A stretch of DNA of 64,000 nucleotides. Origin: Phycisphaerales bacterium UBA7800. Lineage in GTDB: Bacteria > Planctomycetota > Phycisphaerae > Phycisphaerales > Phycisphaeraceae. Below the pieces are notes generated by a model. That model had not been told where the DNA came from and searched no databases. It was given only the letters and a program-made list of their open reading frames with translations. Made by a program: the position numbers and the translations under genes. Location: NCBI GenBank assembly GCA_002480565.1, contig DLCK01000087.1:15001-79000 (forward strand). The letters are read 5' to 3'. Below are positions 6,868 through 15,685 of this stretch, one piece after another; the stretch's first letter is position 1, and each line of letters starts with the position of its first letter.

Positions 6868-9655
6868 AGGTATAGCTCCTTGTCATGGCCAGTGCATGAC
6901 GTTTGCGAGTTTGGACACGCTGTTTTTGCTGCTGCCATTTGTTATGCAACCAGTGCTGGAGTTGCTGCCAGTGGGAGTATGACTGACGGCTGGCGTGTTC
7001 CTGGTAAAAGTTCAGCTTGGCTTTCTTCTGAGCGTCATTCAGATCAAGGGCACTTTGCAGCGATTCCTGTTCCATCGCAGCCTTGTGCAAGGTGGATTGA
7101 TCATCGGTGTAAATGTGAACCGCATCCTTGCCCCGGCTGACACTGACATAAAGCTGACGGGCCGAAGACGCGCCCAATGATTCCTGGCCCTGGCTGATCA
7201 AGACCACATCAACAGTTTTACCCTGGCTTGCGTGACTGGTGGTGCAATAGCCATAGGTGAACAGGCCGTTGTCGGCTGCAATCTCGGTGCTGTGCCCTGC
7301 CCCGTTGATGGGTTTGACGCGCATGTTGCCATTTTGTGGGTTAAAGCCTGCGACCTTATAGACCGTCCCATTATTGATGCGCCGCTTACGTCCCGCGTCC
7401 CAGGTGTTTTGTGTGCAGCGGATCAGATCGCCTTTAGCAAGGTTGATATTGCCGGGGCGATAGACGCTAAATCGCTTGGCTTTGTCCAGCGGCAATGCGC
7501 ATGTTTTGCCTTTGTCGGACTGGATTTGAATGTGGTCGTGATTCACATCGCTGATCTGCCACCAGCTTCCAGCCGCAATGCCTTTGCAGGCTTTGTGGAA
7601 GTAAAGCCGCTGACCTGTTTCATAGCTGGCCGAATCTGATTTTTCTGCTTCAGTCCATTGCATATCGGTATCGCAGGTTCGCTGATGTTCATCATTGCTC
7701 AAACGGCCTTGTTGTTTCATTTGCAAGCGGATGGCTCGTGTGACCTGATCACCTTCCCCATGCGTTGGGGAGACAACCAGCACATCTTTGCCTTTGGCAA
7801 TCAGATTCACATAGTCTTCTGCCATCGTCGCAAAACGCAGTTCGCCTGCGATCTCGTGAATGGCACCCATTTTTTCCAGACGCTTTAAGCCTTGGACAGC
7901 TTTACCCTGACTGAAGGCCTGCACCGCGTCACGATACGCATTTTTCTGGCGGAGAATCTGCGTGATTTCCGCAGGCCGAATACCTGCGTATTTTTCCAGT
8001 ACGCGAAGGGGTTCGCCTGCCTCGACGGACTTGTGCTGCATCGGATCACCCGACAACACAATCCGGGCGTTGAGCGTTTGAGCTTTCTTGAATATCTCAC
8101 CCAGTGATCGCGTACCCACAAGGGAGGCTTCATCCACCCAGATTACACCATCACGGGCTTTTTCCTGAAGCTGATCATTTTGCAGGAACAGCGCCACTGT
8201 GTCCGCATCCTCAATTCCAGCATCGCGCAGCACACCACGCGATGCGGAGGCTGACGGGGCCAATGCAACAATAGGTGTGTTCGTTGCCTGAATCCCAGTG
8301 ATGGCTTCCTGAATCATGGCGGTTTTGCCAGTGCCTGCCGCGCCACGGATGGCGATCACACGATCATGGCTTGACCAGACGTGTCGGCAGGCAGCCTGTT
8401 GTTGGGCATTTAACGTAAAGCCGGGACGACGGTGAATCACACGATCCACATCACCCAGCGGGGCGTATTGGCCGCGACCTTCACGGGCAAACTTGCACAT
8501 GGCCAATTCTTCATCCAGAACACCCTGCGTGGACAGCCAGGTGCGATCCGCTTCATCGGTTTTGTTGAGCCAGTCACGTTTGCTCATGACGCGTTGCACG
8601 TCATCGACATCCACACTGCCAACCCCATGCCATAGGGCCGCTGCCATCAAACGGCGATCTTCAATCACCGCCGAACGCTCAAAGCAATGTTTGACCGCGT
8701 GATCCAAGGCCTGATCTGGTTTGATGGTTGGGGCGGTTGTTCGCTGTCGTGCCGAATGCAGGATGTCTTTTTGCTGGGGCGTCATGCGACTTAGCCAATG
8801 GGAACGCAACTGCGTCAGCGTGTAGTGATCAGCTTTTTTGAGTCGTGTCATGGCACCCAGCTTGCCCTTGGCATCACCATCTAAAATGCCAAGTGTTTGT
8901 GCTCTGGATTCAATCTCACGGGTGCGGTTGGAAAAAGCGGTAATCATGTTGCGATCCACGCCCGCAATCTCCCAGCCTTTGCGACCTGATCGCATGATGG
9001 GATAGCCAAGCCTTTGGACTTCAGCAGCCAGCTTGGTGTGAAAGATGCTCTCAAAGTAATACGCAGACTGGTGCATCCGGCCCGGCTGGACAGCCTTCCA
9101 GCGATCCTCAACCTGATCCCACGTGCAGTTGAATACAAACGCATGCAGATGCAGTTGGGGATCTGGCACGGGATTGCTTTTAGTGGGGCGACTGGTGTGA
9201 TGGACAAAGCTGGCCCAGGCAAGCTCGCCAGTCTTGCGATCCTTATATTGACCTGCCGCACGCACGCGGGTTTGGGCGTCCTGCTCCATCTGCTTCATGG
9301 TCTGGTTGGCAGCTTTCTCAATGGCCTCGATGATTTCATAATCATGGTTGACCGCCCACAGCAGGCTCAAACTTTTGGGCACGTTGAATGACACATCGAA
9401 CCCAACCCGCCGCCCCGGTGCGTTGCGTGGCGTGAGTTGTTGACCTGTCGCTGGATGTTGGTTATCACAGAGCAGGTCAAAGTGTTCTTTGAAGATTTGA
9501 CCGTTTAGCCCAAGGCGCGCCGCCGCCTTGCCATGCCACTGTCCGATGGCTTCACTCTTCGTGTAATAGTCCGCCAGCGCGTGTTCCCTCTCCGCGTGAA
9601 GATAATACTTCTTCACATCACCGGCAGACGTTTTAGCTGGAGCAATCCGCAGCAT
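6857..9655 (-). CDS. MobF-family conjugative relaxase-helicase (TrwC/TraI type)
   Basis: A 932-residue protein that would nick the transfer origin, bind the 5' end through a tyrosine, and unwind the strand. N-terminal Tyr residues for transesterification are in KKYYLHAEREHALADYY (15-31). The relaxase core includes GFDVSFNVPKSLSLLW, then HH at 152-153 and PDPQLHLHAFVFN with H169 and H171 as metal ligands. The helicase part has Walker A GAAGTGKT (438-445), Walker B VIWVDEASLVG and a C-terminal motif THASQGKTVDVVLISQG. Shorter than plasmid TraI proteins but near TrwC size. AAGGA precedes the ATG. It is the main evidence that this region is a mobilizable element. Confidence 0.95.
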   Translation of the reverse strand: MLRIAPAKTSAGDVKKYYLHAEREHALADYYTKSEAIGQWHGKAAARLGLNGQIFKEHFDLLCDNQHPATGQQLTPRNAPGRRVGFDVSFNVPKSLSLLWAVNHDYEIIEAIEKAANQTMKQMEQDAQTRVRAAGQYKDRKTGELAWASFVHHTSRPTKSNPVPDPQLHLHAFVFNCTWDQVEDRWKAVQPGRMHQSAYYFESIFHTKLAAEVQRLGYPIMRSGRKGWEIAGVDRNMITAFSNRTREIESRAQTLGILDGDAKGKLGAMTRLKKADHYTLTQLRSHWLSRMTPQQKDILHSARQRTTAPTIKPDQALDHAVKHCFERSAVIEDRRLMAAALWHGVGSVDVDDVQRVMSKRDWLNKTDEADRTWLSTQGVLDEELAMCKFAREGRGQYAPLGDVDRVIHRRPGFTLNAQQQAACRHVWSSHDRVIAIRGAAGTGKTAMIQEAITGIQATNTPIVALAPSASASRGVLRDAGIEDADTVALFLQNDQLQEKARDGVIWVDEASLVGTRSLGEIFKKAQTLNARIVLSGDPMQHKSVEAGEPLRVLEKYAGIRPAEITQILRQKNAYRDAVQAFSQGKAVQGLKRLEKMGAIHEIAGELRFATMAEDYVNLIAKGKDVLVVSPTHGEGDQVTRAIRLQMKQQGRLSNDEHQRTCDTDMQWTEAEKSDSASYETGQRLYFHKACKGIAAGSWWQISDVNHDHIQIQSDKGKTCALPLDKAKRFSVYRPGNINLAKGDLIRCTQNTWDAGRKRRINNGTVYKVAGFNPQNGNMRVKPINGAGHSTEIAADNGLFTYGYCTTSHASQGKTVDVVLISQGQESLGASSARQLYVSVSRGKDAVHIYTDDQSTLHKAAMEQESLQSALDLNDAQKKAKLNFYQEHASRQSYSHWQQLQHWLHNKWQQQKQRVQTRKRHALAMTRSYTYER

Positions 9656-9865
9656 GACACCATTCCTTTCCTCTCTCTTAGTGCATCAAGTCATGCCAGA
9701 TTTGCAGCAACCTTAAAACAAATGTGACCAGAGAAAAGAAGAGCAGATAAACAGCAGACGTCACCCCTTAGCGGTCAGCTAAGGCAGAAAAGGCGTTGCC
9801 AGACGCGGATCGTGGAGACCCACAGGAAGTGTCATGGAAGCAAAAAAGATAATTGGAAATCAGCG
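9656..9865. other. Candidate origin of transfer (oriT)
   Basis: A 210-base gene-free stretch directly upstream of the relaxase start, the usual oriT location for MobF systems. It contains a perfect hairpin, CCTTAGC (9766-9772) with GCTAAGG (9778-9784) and a 5-base loop, and a shorter GCGT/ACGC pair just after it. No known nic sequence is recognised, so the assignment rests on position and structure. Confidence 0.4.
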
Positions 9866-10993
9866 TTACGTGAAGTCCGCCGGAAGCTTGATGTTCAGAC
9901 GATAGCGTGTGTGACGACGCTCGCCGGACTTATCCAACACGCCCATCTCAACCAGTTCCGTCAGATCACGGGTGGCAGTGGACTTGGATGCCCGTGTGAT
10001 GCTGATGTAGTTTTGCGCACTCAAGCCGCCCACAAAACCATCCGGCCCAGCCTTGAACAAACGCAGCAGGCATTTACTCTGGCGCTCGTTGATCTGATCG
10101 CGTACGCGGTCGAACAGCTTGGCCTTTTCAATCAGGAACACAATGAACCGATGGGTTTCAGCCTGGGCATTCAGGATGGTCTGACCGAAGTAAGTCAACC
10201 AGCCTGTGATCTCGTTGGCCTTGTTGCTGTGTTCCAGTTGATCGTAGTAAGCGTTCTTGTTCTGCTCGATGGTGCGCGACAGGGCAATCAGCGTTGGCCG
10301 CTTCAAGGCCTGGGACAATGCCAACTCAGAGATGGCCCGTGCGATGCGTCCATTGCCATCCTCAAACGGATGGATTGAGACAAAATACAGATGAGCAATC
10401 CCCGCGCGAATGACCGGGTGCAACGCCTGAGACTTGCCGGGGACAGGTGCAGTGTCATTGAACCATTTGAGGAATCCGTCCATTTCCTTTGGCACATCAG
10501 CAGATGGCGGGGCTTCAAAATGCACGTTGGGTTGATCGACTCTGCCGGAGACGACCTGCATGGGTTCAGCATGCTTGCGATAGCCGCCAACACTGTCAAT
10601 CCAGCGATGGCCCTGCATCAGCATGCGATGCCAGGTAAACAGACGCTTGGTTTTTAAGGGGCCATCAATGTGGTTGTACAACTCGACCATCATCTCAGCC
10701 ACGCCACGCTCAGCCGGTCTGACTTTCAGGTCATCAGCAGCCAAACCAAACTGGCGACGGATAGAAGACTGCACGCTGTCCCGGTCAAGGATTTCGCCCT
10801 CGATCTCGGAGGTCTTGATCGCTTCCTCGCTCAGAATGTCCACTGCCAGTTGCTGGCGGTCATCATCATCAATGTGCTTTAGTGCCCCCAGCAGGACACC
10901 CGCTCGGTGCAGAAATTCAGCCTCAAATCCTTCCAATGCAGATGCATCAAAGGTGAAATTCGGCCAGTCAGGTTGTTCCCAGTTCCATATCAT
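9866..10993 (-). CDS. Fic-domain protein with C-terminal winged HTH
   Basis: A 375-residue Fic protein, expected to transfer AMP or a similar group to a protein target. An N-terminal DUF4172-like helix region carries the self-inhibition motif TSEIEG (61-66; pattern S/T-x3-E-G/N). The Fic core has the flap around QPNVHFEAPP and the complete active-site loop HPFEDGNGR (208-216). The C-terminus (about 315-375) is a winged HTH with ISITRASKSTATRDLTELVEMG. The intact inhibitory motif suggests a tightly held enzyme. The start codon abuts the first of two matching palindromes, so the protein's own HTH may repress it. The target is unknown. Confidence 0.92.
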   Translation of the reverse strand: MIWNWEQPDWPNFTFDASALEGFEAEFLHRAGVLLGALKHIDDDDRQQLAVDILSEEAIKTSEIEGEILDRDSVQSSIRRQFGLAADDLKVRPAERGVAEMMVELYNHIDGPLKTKRLFTWHRMLMQGHRWIDSVGGYRKHAEPMQVVSGRVDQPNVHFEAPPSADVPKEMDGFLKWFNDTAPVPGKSQALHPVIRAGIAHLYFVSIHPFEDGNGRIARAISELALSQALKRPTLIALSRTIEQNKNAYYDQLEHSNKANEITGWLTYFGQTILNAQAETHRFIVFLIEKAKLFDRVRDQINERQSKCLLRLFKAGPDGFVGGLSAQNYISITRASKSTATRDLTELVEMGVLDKSGERRHTRYRLNIKLPADFT

Positions 10994-11020
10994 GGGCTAT
11001 AGAATAACATTCTATGGCCC
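10994..11020. promoter_or_regulatory. Palindromic operator 1 at the fic start
   Basis: GGGCTATAGAAT and ATTCTATGGCCC form a 12+3+12 inverted repeat with one mismatch. It begins at the base next to the fic ATG (10991-10993), so a bound protein would cover the RBS and start region. Confidence 0.6.
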
Positions 11021-11037
11021 AAAATGAAAGGAAAAAT

Positions 11038-11064
11038 GAGCTATAGGATATTGGTCTATGGCTC
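11038..11064. promoter_or_regulatory. Palindromic operator 2 upstream of fic
   Basis: GAGCTATAGGAT and GGTCTATGGCTC form an imperfect 12+3+12 repeat (8 of 12 pairs) that matches operator 1 in layout and core sequence (GCTATAG, TCTATGGC). The two centres are 44 bases apart, close to four helical turns. Confidence 0.55.
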
Positions 11065-11618
11065 AAAAAGTTTGCTCGAACAAAGGAGAATTCGAATCAC
11101 TTCAAGAGATGCCATCTCTGTGGATTGGTGGTCTCTTGGGGATGGCAATTGCCAGAAAGGGTCTGAATGTAATCAGCCAAATATCCATATATATAGATGT
11201 AAAAATAATCTAAAAATTTATTTTATAAATACGGAAAATGGTCTGGTAATTTTTCTTTAATTTTGTAGAGTTGAATTGCTGTGTGTGTATTTTGGGTAGC
11301 TGGTAGTCGAACATATCCCATTACATCTGTGGGAATTCCCCGTGTCGATGAATCAGATTTCGCTCAAGAATTGTTAATCAATCATCAAGGGGTTGATCAT
11401 GATAATTAACAACTATTGAGTCGGAAGCACGTTTCCTAACTAGATTAAGCGTAGCTCTGTTCTTTTTTATATCGAAAAGAACCTTTTTGCTGCGCTTTGT
11501 CGTATGTAAAAATTCAGAAATAAATCGGTTGGTATTAGGTGAATAGAGAGTATAGGCATTCATTTTTGATTGCTGTCGTTTTTACGTGCGCTGTTTTCTT
11601 TAGAAATGAGGTTTTGTT
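11065..11618. other. AT-rich gap without a convincing gene
   Basis: The stretch is markedly AT-rich compared with the relaxase region. Two short open frames exist (78 codons from 11024 on the plus strand, 61 codons from 11563 on the minus strand), but neither has an RBS or a recognisable fold. It probably carries the fic promoter and the promoter of the rightward HTH gene at 11619. Confidence 0.5.
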
Positions 11619-12125
11619 ATGTCTGGTTCTGAGAAAAAGAAGAAGGAAAGAAGAAACCGAAAGATGATCGAATCTGAAAAGTTCTTAAAAAGACTTCATT
11701 CGACCATTTTGAAGCATTGTGGCAAACAATCAAAGTGCAATGGCAAATTGGAATTTGTTCAAAGTAATGTTTTAGCATATCTGCTTGAACACCTTGATCG
11801 TATAGACGATCTAAATACATATTCAAGAAATTATAAGGTTCCTGAGTACGCAAGAACTTTTGAGCGAAAAAGAAAAAAATTTAGACAGGCACCGAAAGAC
11901 GCGTTAGATAAGCCAAGTTGCGCAGACTGGTTGCTTGCAGAGAAGGTTCGTGATCTGTTGTTGGATGCGAACAATATTCTTACTCCCAGAGAGTATGAAA
12001 TATTTTCACTTTTACGTGACGGAAAAAAACAGGTAGAAATTGCTAAGGATACTAGAGTATCTGCCTCTACAATATGCCGCATCGTAAAAGAAATTAGAAG
12101 GAAGCTTGGTGATGCCGGGTATTAA
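11619..12125 (+). CDS. HTH protein with sigma-region-4/LuxR-like C-terminus
   Basis: A 168-residue basic protein. Residues 1-110 are helical and Lys-rich without a known domain. Residues 120-165 (LTPREYEIFSLLRDGKKQVEIAKDTRVSASTICRIVKEIRRKLG) form the HTH shared by sigma-70 region 4 and LuxR-type regulators; the phrase LTPREYEIFSLL is close to the family consensus. GAGG lies a few bases before the ATG. AT-rich codon use differs from the mobilization genes, suggesting separate acquisition. It could be a small phage-type sigma-like activator; its targets are unknown. Its end overlaps the convergent gene by four bases. Confidence 0.7.
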   Translation: MSGSEKKKKERRNRKMIESEKFLKRLHSTILKHCGKQSKCNGKLEFVQSNVLAYLLEHLDRIDDLNTYSRNYKVPEYARTFERKRKKFRQAPKDALDKPSCADWLLAEKVRDLLLDANNILTPREYEIFSLLRDGKKQVEIAKDTRVSASTICRIVKEIRRKLGDAGY

Positions 12126-12412
12126 CCGGCTTGTTTTGCGACTTCCTGATCAAACATCATTTTAACGATATGGTTACCAAGTTGGGAGCCATATGATTCA
12201 AAGATTTTTTCAACCAACTGTTCGCTGCGATTTTCATTAGGCTTGCTTTGCCCTCTTTGAAGGTATTCTCGCCCTAAGTCAATAACTTTTTGAATTTGCT
12301 CTTTCTCAACTGAAGACAATGCATCGTAAAGCTTTTGAGCTTCCTCTTCTCGTCTCTGGACTTCAGCCAGCATTAATTCTTCTTCTTGATTTGTAGTCGT
12401 TTTGTTTTGCAT
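12122..12412 (-). CDS. Coiled-coil hypothetical protein
   Basis: A 96-residue, strongly charged protein. Residues 8-55 (EEELMLAEVQRREEEAQKLY and on) are predicted helix or coiled coil, and the C-terminal half is a second helical segment with LVEKIFESYGSQLGNHIVKMM. No family is recognised. It is convergent with the HTH gene at 11619 and has the same AT-rich composition, so the pair may have arrived together. Confidence 0.6.
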   Translation of the reverse strand: MQNKTTTNQEEELMLAEVQRREEEAQKLYDALSSVEKEQIQKVIDLGREYLQRGQSKPNENRSEQLVEKIFESYGSQLGNHIVKMMFDQEVAKQAG

Positions 12413-12480
12413 GTAAGTCCCTCAACATCATCGAACCGTCGTTCATGATCATTACAAGTAAATGAATTGATTGGCGCATT

Positions 12481-13353
12481 CTACATCTGTTTTTGTTTTA
12501 TACCAAGTAAAAAATCCGCAGCCCGTTGTCCGCCGCCTGCGGCGTGGATTAGTAGTCGCTTATCGTTCCTCAAGACTTTGAGCCAGCCGCGGATGTAGGC
12601 GGTGGAATTTTTCAATGTTACCGGGGCAATACCCGCATGGGCGCTTAAGAAAGCGGCGCCCATTTCGGCAAGCAGTTCTTCCTTGCTGTAATCGGGGCTG
12701 CCAAATGGTTTGGGGGCGGTGTCCATTTTGCGATCCAGGCGTTTGCTGTGGCCGGTGGAGTGGATCATTTCATGGAACCGGGTGCAGTAATATTCTTCAT
12801 CACTCTCAAAACGCTCTTGTTCTGGCAGGTGAATCGTATCTGTTGCGGGGCGATAAAATGCCCGGTTGCCACCATCATGCATTGTCACCGGCCCGTTCTT
12901 GTAGCCTTCAATCACCTGCTCTGCTGTTTCAATGGGATTGAATTGGCGATCGGGGATATCGTCTTCAGCCTTCAAATCAATACCCTTAATCTGATCAAGG
13001 TTAAAGACGTTGAAGTGTCGCAGAACCGGCAGTTTTTTCTTCTCGCCAGTTTCCGGGTCTTTCTTTTCCAGTAGTTTCCAGAAGATGACAAGGCTGCTGC
13101 CCTCACCTTTTTTGACATGACCGCCCATCTGTGCAGCTTGCCGGAATGTCAGCCAGTAACCGGATCGATAGCCGGACTGCATGGCCTGCATCGCAAGCAG
13201 GAACACGTTGATCCCGCGATAGGGTTTACCCGTTGCAAGACTGCGGGGATTGGTGATTCTGTCCATGCCCATGACGGGATTTCGCCAGGGCACGGTGCCT
13301 TCTTCCATTGTTTGAATGATCTTGTCTGTGACTTCCTGATAAATATCGCGCAT
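12481..13353 (-). CDS. ArdC-like antirestriction protein (ssDNA-binding domain plus zincin)
   Basis: A 290-residue protein with the ArdC layout. The N-terminal single-strand-DNA-binding domain (about 1-130) has the family phrases GTVPWRNP, NPRSLATGKPYRGINVFLL, YWLTFRQA and GSSLVIFWK. The C-terminal metallopeptidase-like domain has HEMIH (194-198) and the downstream Glu in EELLAEMGAAFL as zinc ligands. Such proteins protect incoming single strands from host restriction during conjugative entry. The start at 13353 is chosen for its SD GGAGGG five bases upstream; the frame remains open further upstream but that part is not protein-like. Confidence 0.9.
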   Translation of the reverse strand: MRDIYQEVTDKIIQTMEEGTVPWRNPVMGMDRITNPRSLATGKPYRGINVFLLAMQAMQSGYRSGYWLTFRQAAQMGGHVKKGEGSSLVIFWKLLEKKDPETGEKKKLPVLRHFNVFNLDQIKGIDLKAEDDIPDRQFNPIETAEQVIEGYKNGPVTMHDGGNRAFYRPATDTIHLPEQERFESDEEYYCTRFHEMIHSTGHSKRLDRKMDTAPKPFGSPDYSKEELLAEMGAAFLSAHAGIAPVTLKNSTAYIRGWLKVLRNDKRLLIHAAGGGQRAADFLLGIKQKQM

Positions 13354-13478
13354 CGCACCCTCCCCGGTTGGTTGTCTTTCTTCTTTAGTGCGTAGCGCGA
13401 TCAATTTTTTCTGTCCTGCCTTGTTACCAGCAAAAAATCCCTGACTTGCAGCACTTAATGATTGGCAGGAGGTGTCAG

Positions 13479-14915
13479 GTGTTTTTAAAGCTGTTCCGTA
13501 AACCCAAAGTGGCGCGAGTCGATGTGATCTTGCAGCTGTCCGCAAAAGATGAATGGCGAATGCGGGACAGCTTTGAAGGCGTGCAGATTTTTGGCGGGTC
13601 AGGATCAGGTAAAACCAGCGGCCCAGGTGCGATGCTGGCGCGTTCCTACTTACGGCACGGCTATGGCGGTCTGGTGCTGACAACCAAGATTGATGAACTG
13701 CATCTTTGGCAGCGCTACTGCCAGCTAACAGGGCGGGAATCTGATTTACTGATTGTGGCCCCCGACCAGCCGTGGCGTTTTAACTTTCTGGATTATGAAT
13801 GCACACGATCCGGCCCCGGTGCGGGTGACACGGAAAACCTGGTGCGCTTGTTCCTGACACTGCTGGAGGCAACCGATCCCAGCAAAGGTGGTGGCAGCAA
13901 TGACAAGTTCTTTGAACGCGGAGCATCAACTCTGCTGCGCAATACGATTGATCTATTAAAGATGGCAGGCCAGCAGTTGACGATGCGTGCCATCTTTCAG
14001 GTGATTACATCTGCGCCCATTGATGCTGATCAGATTTCAGAAGCAGGCTGGCAAAGACAGTCATACTGTTTTGAATGCCTGACTAAGGCCCATCAATCGG
14101 CAGGACAACATGCGGATTATGTGATGGTCGAAAACTTCTGGCTTGCAGATTACCCCAACCAAGACCCACGCACCCGTGCCAATGTGACCCAGACCTTTAC
14201 CACGATGGCAGACGCATTCTGCCGGGGGCATTTGCGTGAACTCTTTGGCACAGATTTAAACTTCACGCCCGAAGACAGTTTTCAAGGCAGAATCATCATT
14301 CTGGCAATGCCATCCAAGGAGTATGGATTTACAGGGCGCATCTGTCAGATACTGTTTAAATACATTTGGCAGGCTGCCTGTGAGCGCCGGGATATCAATA
14401 TCAATCCCAGGCCGGTGTTCCTTTGGTGTGATGAAGCTCAGGAAATGATCGTCTCAACCGATGCGCTGTTTCAGGCAACGGCACGCAGCGCAAGGGTTGC
14501 GACCGTTTATCTCACCCAATCGTTAAGTGCCTATCATGATCGGCTTGGCGGTGGGGCGTCAGCCGAAGCGCAGACCGAGTCCCTGCTGGGAAACCTTGGC
14601 ACCAAGATCATGGCCGCCAATTCCTGCACTAAAACCAACGAGTGGTTGGAAAAACTGATTAATCGGGAATGGACATATCGTGCCCACACATCAGTCAGTC
14701 ACGACAACAAACACGATGGCAATCATTCGAGTCAATCCAGTGGAGTAAACCCATCACTGGAATCGCAAATCCTGGCGTCGCAGATGACACAACTCAAACG
14801 CGGTGGCCCTGAAAACCAATACCAGGTACAGGCACTTGTCTTTCAGACGGGCCGTCAGTTCCACATGACCGGTCAGCCGTGGATGTTTGTCAGTTTCGAT
14901 CAACGTGCAATCTGA
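13479..14915 (+). CDS. Type IV coupling protein ATPase (VirD4/TraG/TraD-like) lacking a membrane domain
   Basis: A 478-residue ATPase that would bring the relaxase-DNA complex to a secretion channel. GTG start at 13479 with AGGAGG six bases upstream. Walker A GGSGSGKT is at 39-46, and Walker B PVFLWCDEAQE near residue 315. LTTKIDELHLWQRYC and the C-terminal TARSARVATVYLTQSLSAY and LGNLGTKIMAANS are typical of TraG/TraD proteins. Unlike VirD4 and TraD, it has no N-terminal transmembrane pair: the ATPase core begins within 40 residues. The next gene encodes a membrane protein that could supply the anchor. Confidence 0.9.
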   Translation: MFLKLFRKPKVARVDVILQLSAKDEWRMRDSFEGVQIFGGSGSGKTSGPGAMLARSYLRHGYGGLVLTTKIDELHLWQRYCQLTGRESDLLIVAPDQPWRFNFLDYECTRSGPGAGDTENLVRLFLTLLEATDPSKGGGSNDKFFERGASTLLRNTIDLLKMAGQQLTMRAIFQVITSAPIDADQISEAGWQRQSYCFECLTKAHQSAGQHADYVMVENFWLADYPNQDPRTRANVTQTFTTMADAFCRGHLRELFGTDLNFTPEDSFQGRIIILAMPSKEYGFTGRICQILFKYIWQAACERRDININPRPVFLWCDEAQEMIVSTDALFQATARSARVATVYLTQSLSAYHDRLGGGASAEAQTESLLGNLGTKIMAANSCTKTNEWLEKLINREWTYRAHTSVSHDNKHDGNHSSQSSGVNPSLESQILASQMTQLKRGGPENQYQVQALVFQTGRQFHMTGQPWMFVSFDQRAI

Positions 14916-14929
14916 TATGGAGGTTGCCA

Positions 14930-15589
14930 ATGTCTGATTCCCCCGGTCCACTGTCTGAAATCTTGCAGTGCTTTGAACAGGGATACAGGAAAAGTCGCCA
15001 AACCCAGCAGCTTTTGAGCGAGTTGTTCCCCAAGTTCGAATGGGTGGTGGTGCTGATTTCCCTGCCCTGGTTAGTCATCCTGCATTACCGTGTGGGACGG
15101 CGCATTGTCAGCCCTCTGAATTTAAGCTGTGCTGGCGGTGTGCTAATGATGCTCTGCCTTTGGCTTAAGGAGGATTGGTGTGTTGTCTTGGTCGCGGTGG
15201 TGTTTGTTGTTGGGTTGATTCAGTATTTCAAAGCCATCACACGCCATGATATTCACAGCCTGATGACAGGCATTCCCTGGATCGCACATCTTCATCCAGC
15301 CATCAATCGGCCTATGATCGTCATCACCATTGAATCGCTGTTCCTGCTTCTTGCAGGACAGGTGATTGAGTATTGCTGGGGCGCAGGCATCATCTTGCAG
15401 ATGCAGGCAACGTGTCTGTTTCTGGGTCAGCTCTTTGCGTCACTCCGCAAGCTGCGCACCACCATTGACCAGAACGACCAGCAGATTCAGGCTGAGGAGA
15501 ACGCCCGCAAGTCTGCCAAGCTTCGCACCCCACCCACCATTTTCCATCAAGCACAATCGCCACATATCAAACAGAAGCCAAAGCCATAA
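14930..15589 (+). CDS. Multi-pass membrane protein next to the coupling ATPase
   Basis: A 219-residue protein starting at ATG 14930 behind GGAGG, 14 bases after the coupling-protein stop. Hydrophobic segments are WVVVLISLPWLVILHY, LSCAGGVLMMLCLWL, WCVVLVAVVFVVGLI and MIVITIESLFLLLAG, followed by a cytoplasmic helical, charged tail. No family is recognised. Operon position and topology suggest a membrane partner of the anchor-less coupling ATPase, by inference. Confidence 0.7.
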   Translation: MSDSPGPLSEILQCFEQGYRKSRQTQQLLSELFPKFEWVVVLISLPWLVILHYRVGRRIVSPLNLSCAGGVLMMLCLWLKEDWCVVLVAVVFVVGLIQYFKAITRHDIHSLMTGIPWIAHLHPAINRPMIVITIESLFLLLAGQVIEYCWGAGIILQMQATCLFLGQLFASLRKLRTTIDQNDQQIQAEENARKSAKLRTPPTIFHQAQSPHIKQKPKP

Positions 15590-15685
15590 TATTCATGAAA
15601 TAGATGGTTCTTCTGAAAATTCACTTCATATCAATGCACTGATATTGCGGATCTCACCAACCCTTTTTTCGAGAGGACAGACGCA

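Noticed and set aside
11024..11260. 78-codon plus-strand frame after the fic palindromes
   Set aside because: Covers the second palindrome and an AT-rich stretch; no RBS and no protein-like pattern.
11378..11563. 61-codon minus-strand frame, basic peptide
   Set aside because: No RBS or known fold; could be real but cannot be supported from sequence alone.
13354..13683. Upstream extension of the ArdC-like frame (110 codons)
   Set aside because: The SD sits at 13353, the extension crosses the divergent promoter and coupling-protein start, and it is not ArdC-like.
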